A stretch of 22,430 nucleotides of DNA from DATECU01 sp035286745 (GTDB lineage Bacteria > Acidobacteriota > Vicinamibacteria > Fen-336): assembly GCA_035286745.1 (NCBI GenBank), contig DATECU010000070.1, positions 1 to 22,430 on the forward strand, given 5' to 3'. A model generated the notes under the pieces. It was not told where the DNA came from. It searched no databases and saw nothing but the letters and a program-made list of their open reading frames with translations. The translations under genes and the position numbers were made by a program. Below, in pieces: positions 13,924 through 21,254 of this stretch. Numbering within the stretch: the stretch's first letter is position 1; every line of letters begins with the position of its first letter.

Positions 13924-14484
13924 ATGCGCGTCCTGTGGAGCGTGGGTATTCTGACCGTGACACTGGCTCTGCTGCCGGCACCCGCACCAGCCCAGAGCCT
14001 GGGCGAGGCGGCCGCTCGGGAGAAGGAGCGCCGCGAGAAGGAGGGGAAGAAGCCCCCGGCCAAGAGCTTCACCGACAACGACCTGGGGACTCGGGCTGGC
14101 TCGGGCACGGTGTCTCAACCAGGCTCCCCGGGGGGGTCGACGGCGCCTTCGAGCACCGAAGCCAGCCCCGCTCCTGGCCAAGAGGGCGAGACGAAGGAGG
14201 AAGGTGGGGCGGGAGCCAGGCCAGCGAAGACCGAAGAAGAGATTCGAGCCGAGAGGGAGAAGGCCTGGCAGGCGAGACGTCAGGCGGCCCAGGAACAAAT
14301 CAACAAACTCACCGATTCCATCAAGATGCTCGAGACGCGCCTAGACGACCCCATGGTGTCCTTCAATTCGCACCCAAGGATCCGGGCCCAACTCGAGACC
14401 GCCAAGCAGAGTCGGCTGGAGGCGCTGGAGGCCCTTGACAAGCTCGACGCAGAAGGGCGGGAGATGGGCTTCCGTCCTCAGTGA
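13924..14484 (+). CDS. Exported coiled-coil protein of unknown function
   Basis: I do not recognise a named family. The 186-aa product begins with a clear signal peptide (residues 1-23, cleavage after APA before Gln24), so it should be secreted or periplasmic. A charged Lys/Glu/Arg helix follows (about 25-47), then a low-complexity Gly/Ser/Pro linker (about 55-100), then a long predicted coiled coil rich in Glu, Arg, Gln and Leu (about 103-180). No cysteine or lipobox is present. GAGGAGG ends 4 nt before the ATG. It sits 26 bp after the Ser/Thr kinase gene and is probably cotranscribed, but on the other side of the membrane from it. It converges with the peptidase gene, with only 24 bp between the stops. 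Confidence 0.82.
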   Translation: MRVLWSVGILTVTLALLPAPAPAQSLGEAAAREKERREKEGKKPPAKSFTDNDLGTRAGSGTVSQPGSPGGSTAPSSTEASPAPGQEGETKEEGGAGARPAKTEEEIRAEREKAWQARRQAAQEQINKLTDSIKMLETRLDDPMVSFNSHPRIRAQLETAKQSRLEALEALDKLDAEGREMGFRPQ

Positions 14485-14508
14485 AGTCCTGCGTGAAGCC
14501 TCGCTGCC

Positions 14509-17085
14509 CTACGGCTGGCGCAATCGCACCAGGAGGCCCCGATCGCCGTTGACCTCCACGCGCCGCGGAGGGGTAGGGGTCTCGATGGTGAAGGTCCCGC
14601 CGCCGGGGTCGAGGGAGACGGCTCGCAACTCGATCCCGGCCTCGTGAAGCACGCCGATCAGCAGCGGCACCGGTCCCGGCAGATCCGAAGCCTCGACCGT
14701 CACTACGGCTCGCGGTCTGGGATTGGTGTCGAGCTTCTGACGGACCGTGAGTTGTGGCAAGGCCGTGTCGTGGATCCAGGCCTGGAAGTACCGCCGGAGG
14801 TCCCGGCCGGAGGCGGTCGAAAGCGCCTGCTGCAGCTCTTCGCCGCCCGCCTTCCCAAAGCGGTGTGCCGACTGGAACTCGCGGAGAGCCTTGCCAAACG
14901 CCTCCGCACCCACGATCCCGCGCAGCATGTGCAGCACCAGGGCTCCCTTGTTGTAGACGATGGCCCGATAGACCTGGGGATCGCCCTTGATGTGGCCCAG
15001 GCGATGGCCGAGGTGGATGGGCCCCTGGTCGGACGCCGCCAGCGCCCAGCGGCCGAGCCGGGCCAGGACGCCGCGAAAGGCTGCCTCTCCGAGGCTGTGA
15101 CGCGTCCACAGGGCGGCCGCATACTGGGCCATGCCCTCGGCCAGCCAACGCTCGTGGTAGTTCCGGCCAGCCACCCCGTGGCCCCACCACTGGTGCGCCA
15201 GCTCGTGAGCCAGGAAGAAGCCCGGGATGTCGCTGAAAGAGGCCGGATCGTCCTTGAGGCCGCCGCGCAGGAGCAAGGGCCGCTGGGCCAGCACGATCAT
15301 GCCGGGGGGACTGTGGCCCCCCGGGGCCCGACCCTCGATCATGACCAGGCGTAGGGAATCGTAAGGATAGGGACCGAACTCGCTCTCGAAGTAGCGGAGG
15401 ATCTCCAGAGCCTTCTGGATCTGGCGCGCCGACTCGGCGCGGGCCCGGGGCACGCCAAACGATTCCATGCGCAGCGAGCCCGCTTCCCGGCTGAGCGATT
15501 CCTGGAGTCGGCCCACCACCGCCGTGATGTACTTGCCCGGCCGTGACTGCTGGTACTCGAACACGCTGCGGCCGTCGTCGGCGCGGGTTGTGGTCCGGGT
15601 TCCGCCGGTCAGAGCGGCCAAGCCGGCAGGAACCTCGAACCGGATCTTGGCTGTCGCGTAGTCGTCGCTGGTGCCCTGGGGATACCAGGCGGTCTTGTTG
15701 CTGTAGACGAGCGCCTCTTCGAGGGGGATCTCTTCCCCTTCGCCGCCCGCGACATAGGGCGGTGCCGGTTGGCCCACCTGCAACGTCTCTTGCTCAATGA
15801 CGTCCGGGGTGTGAACGCCGCGGTAGCGCACGGTGAGTTCCATTTCCCCGGTCCGTCCGGTCAAGGCGCCCAGGGAAACCACCAGGCTGTCCTGGCCCCG
15901 CACCCGGAAGAACAGGTGCTCGCCGCCTTCCGGGGAGAAGACCGACTGGACGGCGAAGGCATCGTCCAAACGCAGGCGGATGGTCGAGCCGCCGGAGAGT
16001 AGACGCAGCCGTAAGGTGTCGGTGCCCTCGAGGAAGTGCCGGTTGGGCTCGAAGCGCACCCTCAGATCGTGGTCCACGATGTCGATGGCACGCCCCTCAT
16101 CCTCGCTGTAGGCCGTCTCGGCGCCCGCCTTGGGGTAGAGGCAGATCTGCCGCCGCTTGGCGCGATCGAAGAGGCTCACCGCCTCCGGCTCGCCGGTCGC
16201 CAGGGAGTAGGTGAGGGTTCCGCGGCGTGTGGTCTTGAAAGTCACCGCCGCGTCCCCCAGCGAGGGGAAGAGCCACCACGGCGAGCGGGGCAGGGCGGCA
16301 TCGATCAAGAACGATCGCTCCGCGTGCTCGTCGTAGAACTTCCGGGCCTGGACGAAGCGCCGGCTGCTCTCTGGGTCGGGCGTGAAGCGGGCGGGATCGA
16401 GCACCCGGTGCAGGTCGCCGGGGTGGATGCGAACGAAGACCCGCGAAACCGTCTCCCGGAGCTCGGGCGCACCGCTGAACTGGCGGAGCTGCTCCTGCTC
16501 GGCGACCGGGCGGGGCTTCATCCGCACCGTGCCCTCGCCCACAAAGACCAGGGCCGTCGGCCCCAGCGATTCCGGAGAGGTGAACAAGGTTCCGCGGACG
16601 AAGCGGAGCTCAAAGTCCTCGAAGCGCAGGGTCAGGCCGTCGGCCTTGAAACCGTTTGAGTCCAAGGACAAGTGGACGAGGCCCTCGATCACGCCTAGCG
16701 TATCCCGTCGGGTCGCCAGCCACCCGCCGGGTGTCCGCTCGAGAACCAGGCGCCATTGCTCGACACGGCCCCGGGGCTCGTTGACCGAGAAGGCCTGAGC
16801 GTTCACCGACAGACGGGTTGCCCCCGGCGGGATGACGTCCGGTCGCTGGATGGTGAGCTGCCCACCCTCGGCCGTCAGATGGCTGGAGGCGGCCAGCGAC
16901 TCGCTCTCTCGGGCCTCGGGGGAAGCAAACGACCAAAGCCCCAGATAGGCGCTGAGGTCCTTCGCGTTCCAGGCCCGCTCCAACTGATCGACAAGAGAAG
17001 CGGGGTGCTGGGGCACCACGGTCAGCTCCTGGGCCGGGGCCAGGAGGGCGCACAGTCCCAAGCCTGCGCCGAGCAGCGGTCTCAA
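14509..17085 (-). CDS. Exported M1-family zinc metallopeptidase
   Basis: Predicted 858-aa peptidase. The gluzincin motif is complete: HELAH at 627-631, then 18 residues, then Glu650 in WLAEG. A conserved tyrosine segment, RAIVYNKGALVLHMLR, follows, as in M1 enzymes. The usual exopeptidase motif GxMEN is not seen; its place seems taken by PGGHSPPGM, so strict aminopeptidase activity is uncertain. A short signal-like hydrophobic stretch (residues 3-16, LAPA before Gln) suggests export. About 330 residues precede the M1-like part; the first of these (about 20-130, LVDQLERAWNAKDLSAYLGLW) look like an NTF2/SnoaL fold. The TTG start at 17085 overlaps the histidine kinase stop (TTGA). The frame is open much further upstream, but only as a shadow of the kinase gene. 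Confidence 0.9.
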   Translation of the reverse strand: MRPLLGAGLGLCALLAPAQELTVVPQHPASLVDQLERAWNAKDLSAYLGLWSFASPEARESESLAASSHLTAEGGQLTIQRPDVIPPGATRLSVNAQAFSVNEPRGRVEQWRLVLERTPGGWLATRRDTLGVIEGLVHLSLDSNGFKADGLTLRFEDFELRFVRGTLFTSPESLGPTALVFVGEGTVRMKPRPVAEQEQLRQFSGAPELRETVSRVFVRIHPGDLHRVLDPARFTPDPESSRRFVQARKFYDEHAERSFLIDAALPRSPWWLFPSLGDAAVTFKTTRRGTLTYSLATGEPEAVSLFDRAKRRQICLYPKAGAETAYSEDEGRAIDIVDHDLRVRFEPNRHFLEGTDTLRLRLLSGGSTIRLRLDDAFAVQSVFSPEGGEHLFFRVRGQDSLVVSLGALTGRTGEMELTVRYRGVHTPDVIEQETLQVGQPAPPYVAGGEGEEIPLEEALVYSNKTAWYPQGTSDDYATAKIRFEVPAGLAALTGGTRTTTRADDGRSVFEYQQSRPGKYITAVVGRLQESLSREAGSLRMESFGVPRARAESARQIQKALEILRYFESEFGPYPYDSLRLVMIEGRAPGGHSPPGMIVLAQRPLLLRGGLKDDPASFSDIPGFFLAHELAHQWWGHGVAGRNYHERWLAEGMAQYAAALWTRHSLGEAAFRGVLARLGRWALAASDQGPIHLGHRLGHIKGDPQVYRAIVYNKGALVLHMLRGIVGAEAFGKALREFQSAHRFGKAGGEELQQALSTASGRDLRRYFQAWIHDTALPQLTVRQKLDTNPRPRAVVTVEASDLPGPVPLLIGVLHEAGIELRAVSLDPGGGTFTIETPTPPRRVEVNGDRGLLVRLRQP

Positions 17086-19835
17086 GCGCGGGCCTCGGGT
17101 TGTCGGCCCAGGTGAAGCCGCGGCAACCGCACCGAGAACACGCTGCCCCGGCCGGGCCTGCTTTCGACCTCGACCGCCCCCCGGTGCAGCCTCACGATCT
17201 CCTTTACGAGGTAGAGCCCCACCCCGGTTCCCCCCTGGCGGCGCGTCAGCCCGCCATCCACCATGTAGAACTTCTCGAAGATGCGGGGTACGTGTTCGGC
17301 GGCGATCCCGATCCCGCCGTCCTCCACGTCCAGGCGCACCTCCTCGCCTCGGGCGCGGCCGCGCAGCACCACCCGACCCCCCGGAGGGCTGTACTTCACC
17401 GCGTTGTCCAGGAGTTTCTTCACCGCCTGATGCAGCAAGCCCTCGTCCCCCTCCAGGGGGAGCCGCTCCTCGGGGAAGTCGAAGTCGAGGAGCACGCCCT
17501 TCTTGGCCGCCACGCGTCCCAGGGCCTCCGCCGAGGCCAGCGCCAACTGCCCCAGGTCGAGACTCTGGATCTTGAGATTGCGGTCGGCATCGCCCTGCTC
17601 GATCCGCGTCACCTCGATCAGGGTGTCCACCAGATCGATCACCCGGTCGCCGCTCTCCAGGATCACCCGCATGATCTCCTGGAACGAAGCCGGCTCGGGC
17701 GTCCCCTCCAGCAGGAACTCCGCATAACCCTTGATCACGGTGAGCGGGGTGCGGAACTCGTGGCTCACGTTGCGCAGGTACTCGCGGCGCAGCCGGTCCA
17801 GCTCCTCCAGGCGCTGGTTGGCCTGCTCCAGCTGCCCCAGGTGGAAGCGGGTGGCCTCGAACAGGCGCGCGTTCTCGATCGCCACCGCGGCCGCCCCGGC
17901 GAAGGCGGCCATCAGGTCGCGCTCCTCGGGGCGGAAGCGTCGGGTCTCCTTGGTCACCACCTCCAGGGTCCCCAGCACCTCCTCGCCGCGCTTCAGAGGC
18001 ACGCAGAGATAGGACCGGTAGCCGTAGCGCTCGGCCAGGCTGGCGAACCCCAGACGCGGATCGGTGCTCATGTCGGTGAGCATCAGCGGTTGCCCGTTCG
18101 CAGCCACCCAGCCGGTCACGCTGTCGCCGAGGCGGAGCGTCTGGAAGGCGCTCACGATCTCCGGCTCCAGGCCCTGCTGGGCGCCGAAGACCAGAGTGTC
18201 TCCCGACCGTAGCAGCAGCAGGCAGTAGTGGGTGCCCAGGATGCGGTTCACGCTGCCGACGACCAAGGGCAGCAGTGTGTCCAGGTCCAGACGCGCCACG
18301 ATGGCGCGCCCGATCTCGAACAGGGACTGGGATTCCCGGCCGCGCCGCTTGACGGTCTCCAGCAGCCGGGCGTTGTCCAATGCGATTGCCATCTGCCGGG
18401 CCACCGGTTCCAAGACCGCCAGGTCCCAGGCCGAGAAGGGCTGGCTGACCAGGCGACCCAGGTTCAGGGAGCCGATCACCCGCTGCTTGGAGCGGAGGGG
18501 GATGGCGGCCAGCGAACGAATGCCCGGCCCCTCCAGCACCTCGTTCAGCCGATCCGGCGCCGGGCCGTCGCCCTCGCACCAGGAGACCGGCCGGCTGAGG
18601 GCCCAGGCCACCTCGGAAGCCGCGAAGGGGGCGAGCCGGCGAGGGGCGGTGGGGCCCACCCCCAGAAGCTCCACTGTCCCCTCATCCAGCAGCGCCAGCG
18701 TGAGCCGATCGCAGGGCACCAAACGTCTGGCCTCTTCGGCGGCCACCGTGAAGATGTCCTCGATGGTGAGGCTCATGTTCACGGCGTTGGCGATCTCGTT
18801 CAGGGCCGCCAGGCGCTCGGCGTGCGCCTTCAGGTCGTCTTCCATCTGGCGCTCGCGGGAGATGTCGCGGATGGTGGCGATCACCGAGCGGCGCCCCTCG
18901 AACTCCACCGAGCCCGCGCGCACGTTGGCCAGCAGGGTCGTGCTTTCGGGACCCAGCAGGCGCACCTCCAGGCCGCCCAGCACGCCCTGGCTCTCTTGCC
19001 AGCGGGCGTAGGCCTTGTGCAGCCGTTTCCGGTCCTCCTCCGCGGCCAGGCTCAGGAAGCTCCGGCCCACGATCTCCTCCCCAGGTCGTCCCACGCGCTC
19101 CGCGAAGAGCTGGTTGACGTAGGCGACCCGCCCATCGTCCTGGATGATCACCACTCCATCCTGGATGCGCTCCAGCAGGCGACGATAGCGCTGCTCGCTG
19201 TCCCGCAACTGGCTGAGTGTCGCTTCTTGCTCCCGCTGCGCGGCCTCCTGCCTGGCGATCGTCTCCGTCAAGCGCAAGTTGGCTTCCTGGAGCTCCCGGT
19301 TCGCCTCCGTCAGGCGGCGCTGAACCTTGTGCAGGTGCGAGCTGGTCACACCGCCCATGAAGGCACAGAAGAGGATGGCCAAGGGGTGCAGAGTCAGCAG
19401 GGGGTTGCTTCCCTGCAACGCCAGGATGCCGGCGATGGCGGCATCCAGGGCACCGAGCGCCATGGCATAGCGGAGACCGCCCCGCACCGAGACCGCCACC
19501 ACGTGCGGGTAGAGGAGCAGCCAGACCGGGCTCGAGAGGCCCCCCGAGTAGGCGGCCCCGACCCCGATGGCGAGGGCGTCGGCCAGGTCGTGGCTGATCT
19601 TCACTGCTCGCCGATGCGGCCCGCCCAGCAGAAGGGGGCGGGTGGCCAGGAAGTTGAAGGCCAGATAGACCAGAGCCACCGTGAGGCAGGGAATGGGGTG
19701 GGTCCCCGGGTGGTCCCAGAGGTAGAAGAGGGCGAGCAGACCGAAGGCGACGGAGAGCCATCGCGTCAGCGCCGTCACCAGTTGGCGGTGGCGGTGAAGC
19801 TCGACGTCCTTGATCTTGAAGGCGCCCGAGTTCAT
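17082..19835 (-). CDS. Membrane sensor histidine kinase, PAS-GAF-GAF-HisKA-HATPase
   Basis: Predicted 917-aa inner-membrane sensor kinase. Order: five or six hydrophobic segments (about 20-155), a coiled coil (about 155-205), a PAS domain (about 205-320, opening RYRRLLERIQDGVVIIQDDG), two GAF domains (about 335-490 and 505-655), a HisKA domain with NVSHEFRTP (phospho-acceptor His692) and a HATPase domain (about 795-905) with N-box LLDNAVKYS, G1 DGGIGI and G2 GGTGVGL. All catalytic boxes look intact. The ATG at 19835 starts just before the first membrane segment; residues that the open frame adds upstream are low-complexity Arg/Ala. The ribosome binding site is weak. No response regulator gene is in the window, so the partner lies elsewhere. 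Its stop overlaps the peptidase start, which suggests the peptidase is made with the sensor. Confidence 0.93.
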   Translation of the reverse strand: MNSGAFKIKDVELHRHRQLVTALTRWLSVAFGLLALFYLWDHPGTHPIPCLTVALVYLAFNFLATRPLLLGGPHRRAVKISHDLADALAIGVGAAYSGGLSSPVWLLLYPHVVAVSVRGGLRYAMALGALDAAIAGILALQGSNPLLTLHPLAILFCAFMGGVTSSHLHKVQRRLTEANRELQEANLRLTETIARQEAAQREQEATLSQLRDSEQRYRRLLERIQDGVVIIQDDGRVAYVNQLFAERVGRPGEEIVGRSFLSLAAEEDRKRLHKAYARWQESQGVLGGLEVRLLGPESTTLLANVRAGSVEFEGRRSVIATIRDISRERQMEDDLKAHAERLAALNEIANAVNMSLTIEDIFTVAAEEARRLVPCDRLTLALLDEGTVELLGVGPTAPRRLAPFAASEVAWALSRPVSWCEGDGPAPDRLNEVLEGPGIRSLAAIPLRSKQRVIGSLNLGRLVSQPFSAWDLAVLEPVARQMAIALDNARLLETVKRRGRESQSLFEIGRAIVARLDLDTLLPLVVGSVNRILGTHYCLLLLRSGDTLVFGAQQGLEPEIVSAFQTLRLGDSVTGWVAANGQPLMLTDMSTDPRLGFASLAERYGYRSYLCVPLKRGEEVLGTLEVVTKETRRFRPEERDLMAAFAGAAAVAIENARLFEATRFHLGQLEQANQRLEELDRLRREYLRNVSHEFRTPLTVIKGYAEFLLEGTPEPASFQEIMRVILESGDRVIDLVDTLIEVTRIEQGDADRNLKIQSLDLGQLALASAEALGRVAAKKGVLLDFDFPEERLPLEGDEGLLHQAVKKLLDNAVKYSPPGGRVVLRGRARGEEVRLDVEDGGIGIAAEHVPRIFEKFYMVDGGLTRRQGGTGVGLYLVKEIVRLHRGAVEVESRPGRGSVFSVRLPRLHLGRQPEARA

Positions 19836-20038
19836 GGGCTCGTCTCGTTCGCGCCCAAGTAGACCACACGCCGCCGTGGGCTCCAAGCGACCGGGGCTCC
19901 CGTGGCTCCCGTTCCTGCACGCGCACGACGCTGGTGCGCCCCTCGCAGGTGAGGTCGCTCTCGCGCGCCGCGCGGCCCGCCACCGATTGGCCGGTCGCGA
20001 ATGCGGCCGTCGTCGGAATCGGTGTATAACCGCCCCTG
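19836..20038. other. Divergent intergenic region between sensor kinase and mannosyltransferase genes
   Basis: This 203-bp gap must hold two divergent promoters. On the plus side a -10-like TATAAC stands next to the mannosyltransferase start. On the minus side no clear -10 was found; CTACTT about 20 nt upstream of the kinase ATG is the nearest candidate. No repeats of the heptamer or octamer type are here. Confidence 0.5.
20025..20030 (+). promoter_or_regulatory. Predicted -10 element of the mannosyltransferase gene
   Basis: TATAAC, one mismatch to TATAAT, ends 8 nt before the ATG at 20039. No Shine-Dalgarno sequence separates them, so a leaderless message is likely if this promoter is used. 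The sequence between (CGCCCCTGAT) matches that downstream of the -10-like element at 4543. Confidence 0.5.
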
Positions 20039-21202
20039 ATGAAACTCCTTCGGTCACTGGCGGCCGGTGGGCCGTCGGACACCGTGCGTGTCGCCTTCAC
20101 GGTGATCGTGCTCTTTGTGCTCTGGCGTGGGATGCTCTTCGCGTTCGACTTCGTCGGCACCACCATGACCACACAGCGCAGACCCAACCCGAACAAGGAC
20201 TACCAGGCGTTCAAGGACAACTGGTTCTGGGATGGTTGGGCGCGGTGGGACGCCGGCTGGTACAAGCGGATCGTGGACAGGGGCTACTACTTCGAGGGAG
20301 GGCAGAGCAACGTCGCCTTCTTCCCGCTCTACCCCCTGGTGACGAAGGCGGTGGCCAAGGTCGTGAGGAACCCCTGGGCCGCGGGGCTCTTGGTCTCGAA
20401 CGCCTCGCTGCTGCTCGCCCTGTTCTTCTTGAATGGGATCGCGCGGATGTACTTCGACCAGGAGGGAGCGCAGCGCTCGCTCGTCTACCTGCTCGTCTTT
20501 CCCACCTCGTTCTTCTTCTCGGCCTACTACTCCGAAGCGCTCTTTCTGCTGACGACCGCGACGTCGTTCTACTTCTACTTGAAGGCGAGGTACTTCTGGT
20601 GTGGGCGCTTTGGGCTCCTCGCAACCATGACCCGGCCGACGGGAGTGGCGCTCTTCATCGCCTTCCTCCTGGGCTACCTCTGGAACAAGCGGGCGAGACC
20701 CTCGCAGATGAACGCCCGCATCCTCTGGATCCTCCTCATCCCTTGCGGGCTCCTGGTCTTCATGGCGATCCTGTGGGCCCAGGTCGGCGACCCCATGGCG
20801 TTCGTGAAGGGACAGGAGGGCTGGGGCCGGTCGTTCACCTTCCCCCTCAGGACGCTCCTCGACGAGTACGCGCACATCGACTTCTCGTTCCCGCGCGACC
20901 TGGGCAACACCGACATCCTCATGTCGTTGATCACCTCGCTCCTCTTCCTCGTCCTCCCGCTCCTCTTGCTGGGGCGGTGCGATGTCTCGCTCATCCTGTA
21001 CTCGCTGTTGCTCGTGCTCATGCCGCTCTCGACCGGTCGCGTCCTCTCCATGATGCGGTTCGAGGTCGTCGCCTTCCCCGCGTTCTTCGCCCTCGCCCTC
21101 CTGGGGAAGAGGCAGTTCGCGGATCGCCTCATCGTGTCGACGCTCGCGATCTTCCTCGGGCTCTACAATCTTCTCTTCTTCAACTGGTACTGGGCCGGGT
21201 GA
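20039..21202 (+). CDS. PIG-V-like membrane mannosyltransferase
   Basis: Predicted 387-aa integral membrane protein with about eight or nine hydrophobic segments. It resembles the PIG-V/GPI mannosyltransferase 2 family (GT76), which transfers mannose from a polyprenyl-phosphate donor. The diagnostic segments are ARWDAGWYKRIVDRGYYFEG with Asp71 in the first extracytoplasmic loop, SNVAFFPLYPLV (residues 90-101) and LVFPTSFFFSAYYSEALFLL. Length is close to the family norm. Bacteria have no GPI anchors, so the acceptor is probably a cell-envelope glycan, lipid or protein. The gene favours CTC for leucine, while its neighbours favour CTG, which hints at a different origin. The start has no ribosome binding site but follows a TATAAC element. 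The next gene starts 52 bp downstream on the same strand. Confidence 0.86.
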   Translation: MKLLRSLAAGGPSDTVRVAFTVIVLFVLWRGMLFAFDFVGTTMTTQRRPNPNKDYQAFKDNWFWDGWARWDAGWYKRIVDRGYYFEGGQSNVAFFPLYPLVTKAVAKVVRNPWAAGLLVSNASLLLALFFLNGIARMYFDQEGAQRSLVYLLVFPTSFFFSAYYSEALFLLTTATSFYFYLKARYFWCGRFGLLATMTRPTGVALFIAFLLGYLWNKRARPSQMNARILWILLIPCGLLVFMAILWAQVGDPMAFVKGQEGWGRSFTFPLRTLLDEYAHIDFSFPRDLGNTDILMSLITSLLFLVLPLLLLGRCDVSLILYSLLLVLMPLSTGRVLSMMRFEVVAFPAFFALALLGKRQFADRLIVSTLAIFLGLYNLLFFNWYWAG

Positions 21203-21242
21203 CCGGCGTCTTTGGGCGGACCAAGCCGGGGGACGGCTCCTG

Positions 21243-21248
21243 TAGACT
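21243..21248 (+). promoter_or_regulatory. Possible -10 element of the nicotinate phosphoribosyltransferase gene
   Basis: TAGACT (two mismatches to TATAAT) ends 6 nt before the ATG at 21255. The short gap leaves no room for a Shine-Dalgarno sequence. This would be a leaderless start; otherwise the gene is read through from the mannosyltransferase gene. Confidence 0.3.
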
Positions 21249-21254
21249 TGACCA

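Noticed and set aside
17086..18579. Upstream extension of the M1 peptidase frame on the minus strand
   Set aside because: These 498 codons are another frame of the histidine kinase gene, Arg/Pro/Gly-rich and without domains. The TTG at 17085 directly precedes a signal-like sequence.
18228..19862. Plus-strand open frame (544 codons) opposite the histidine kinase gene
   Set aside because: Antisense shadow with Gln/His/Gly/Arg-biased composition; the opposite strand carries complete PAS and GAF domains.
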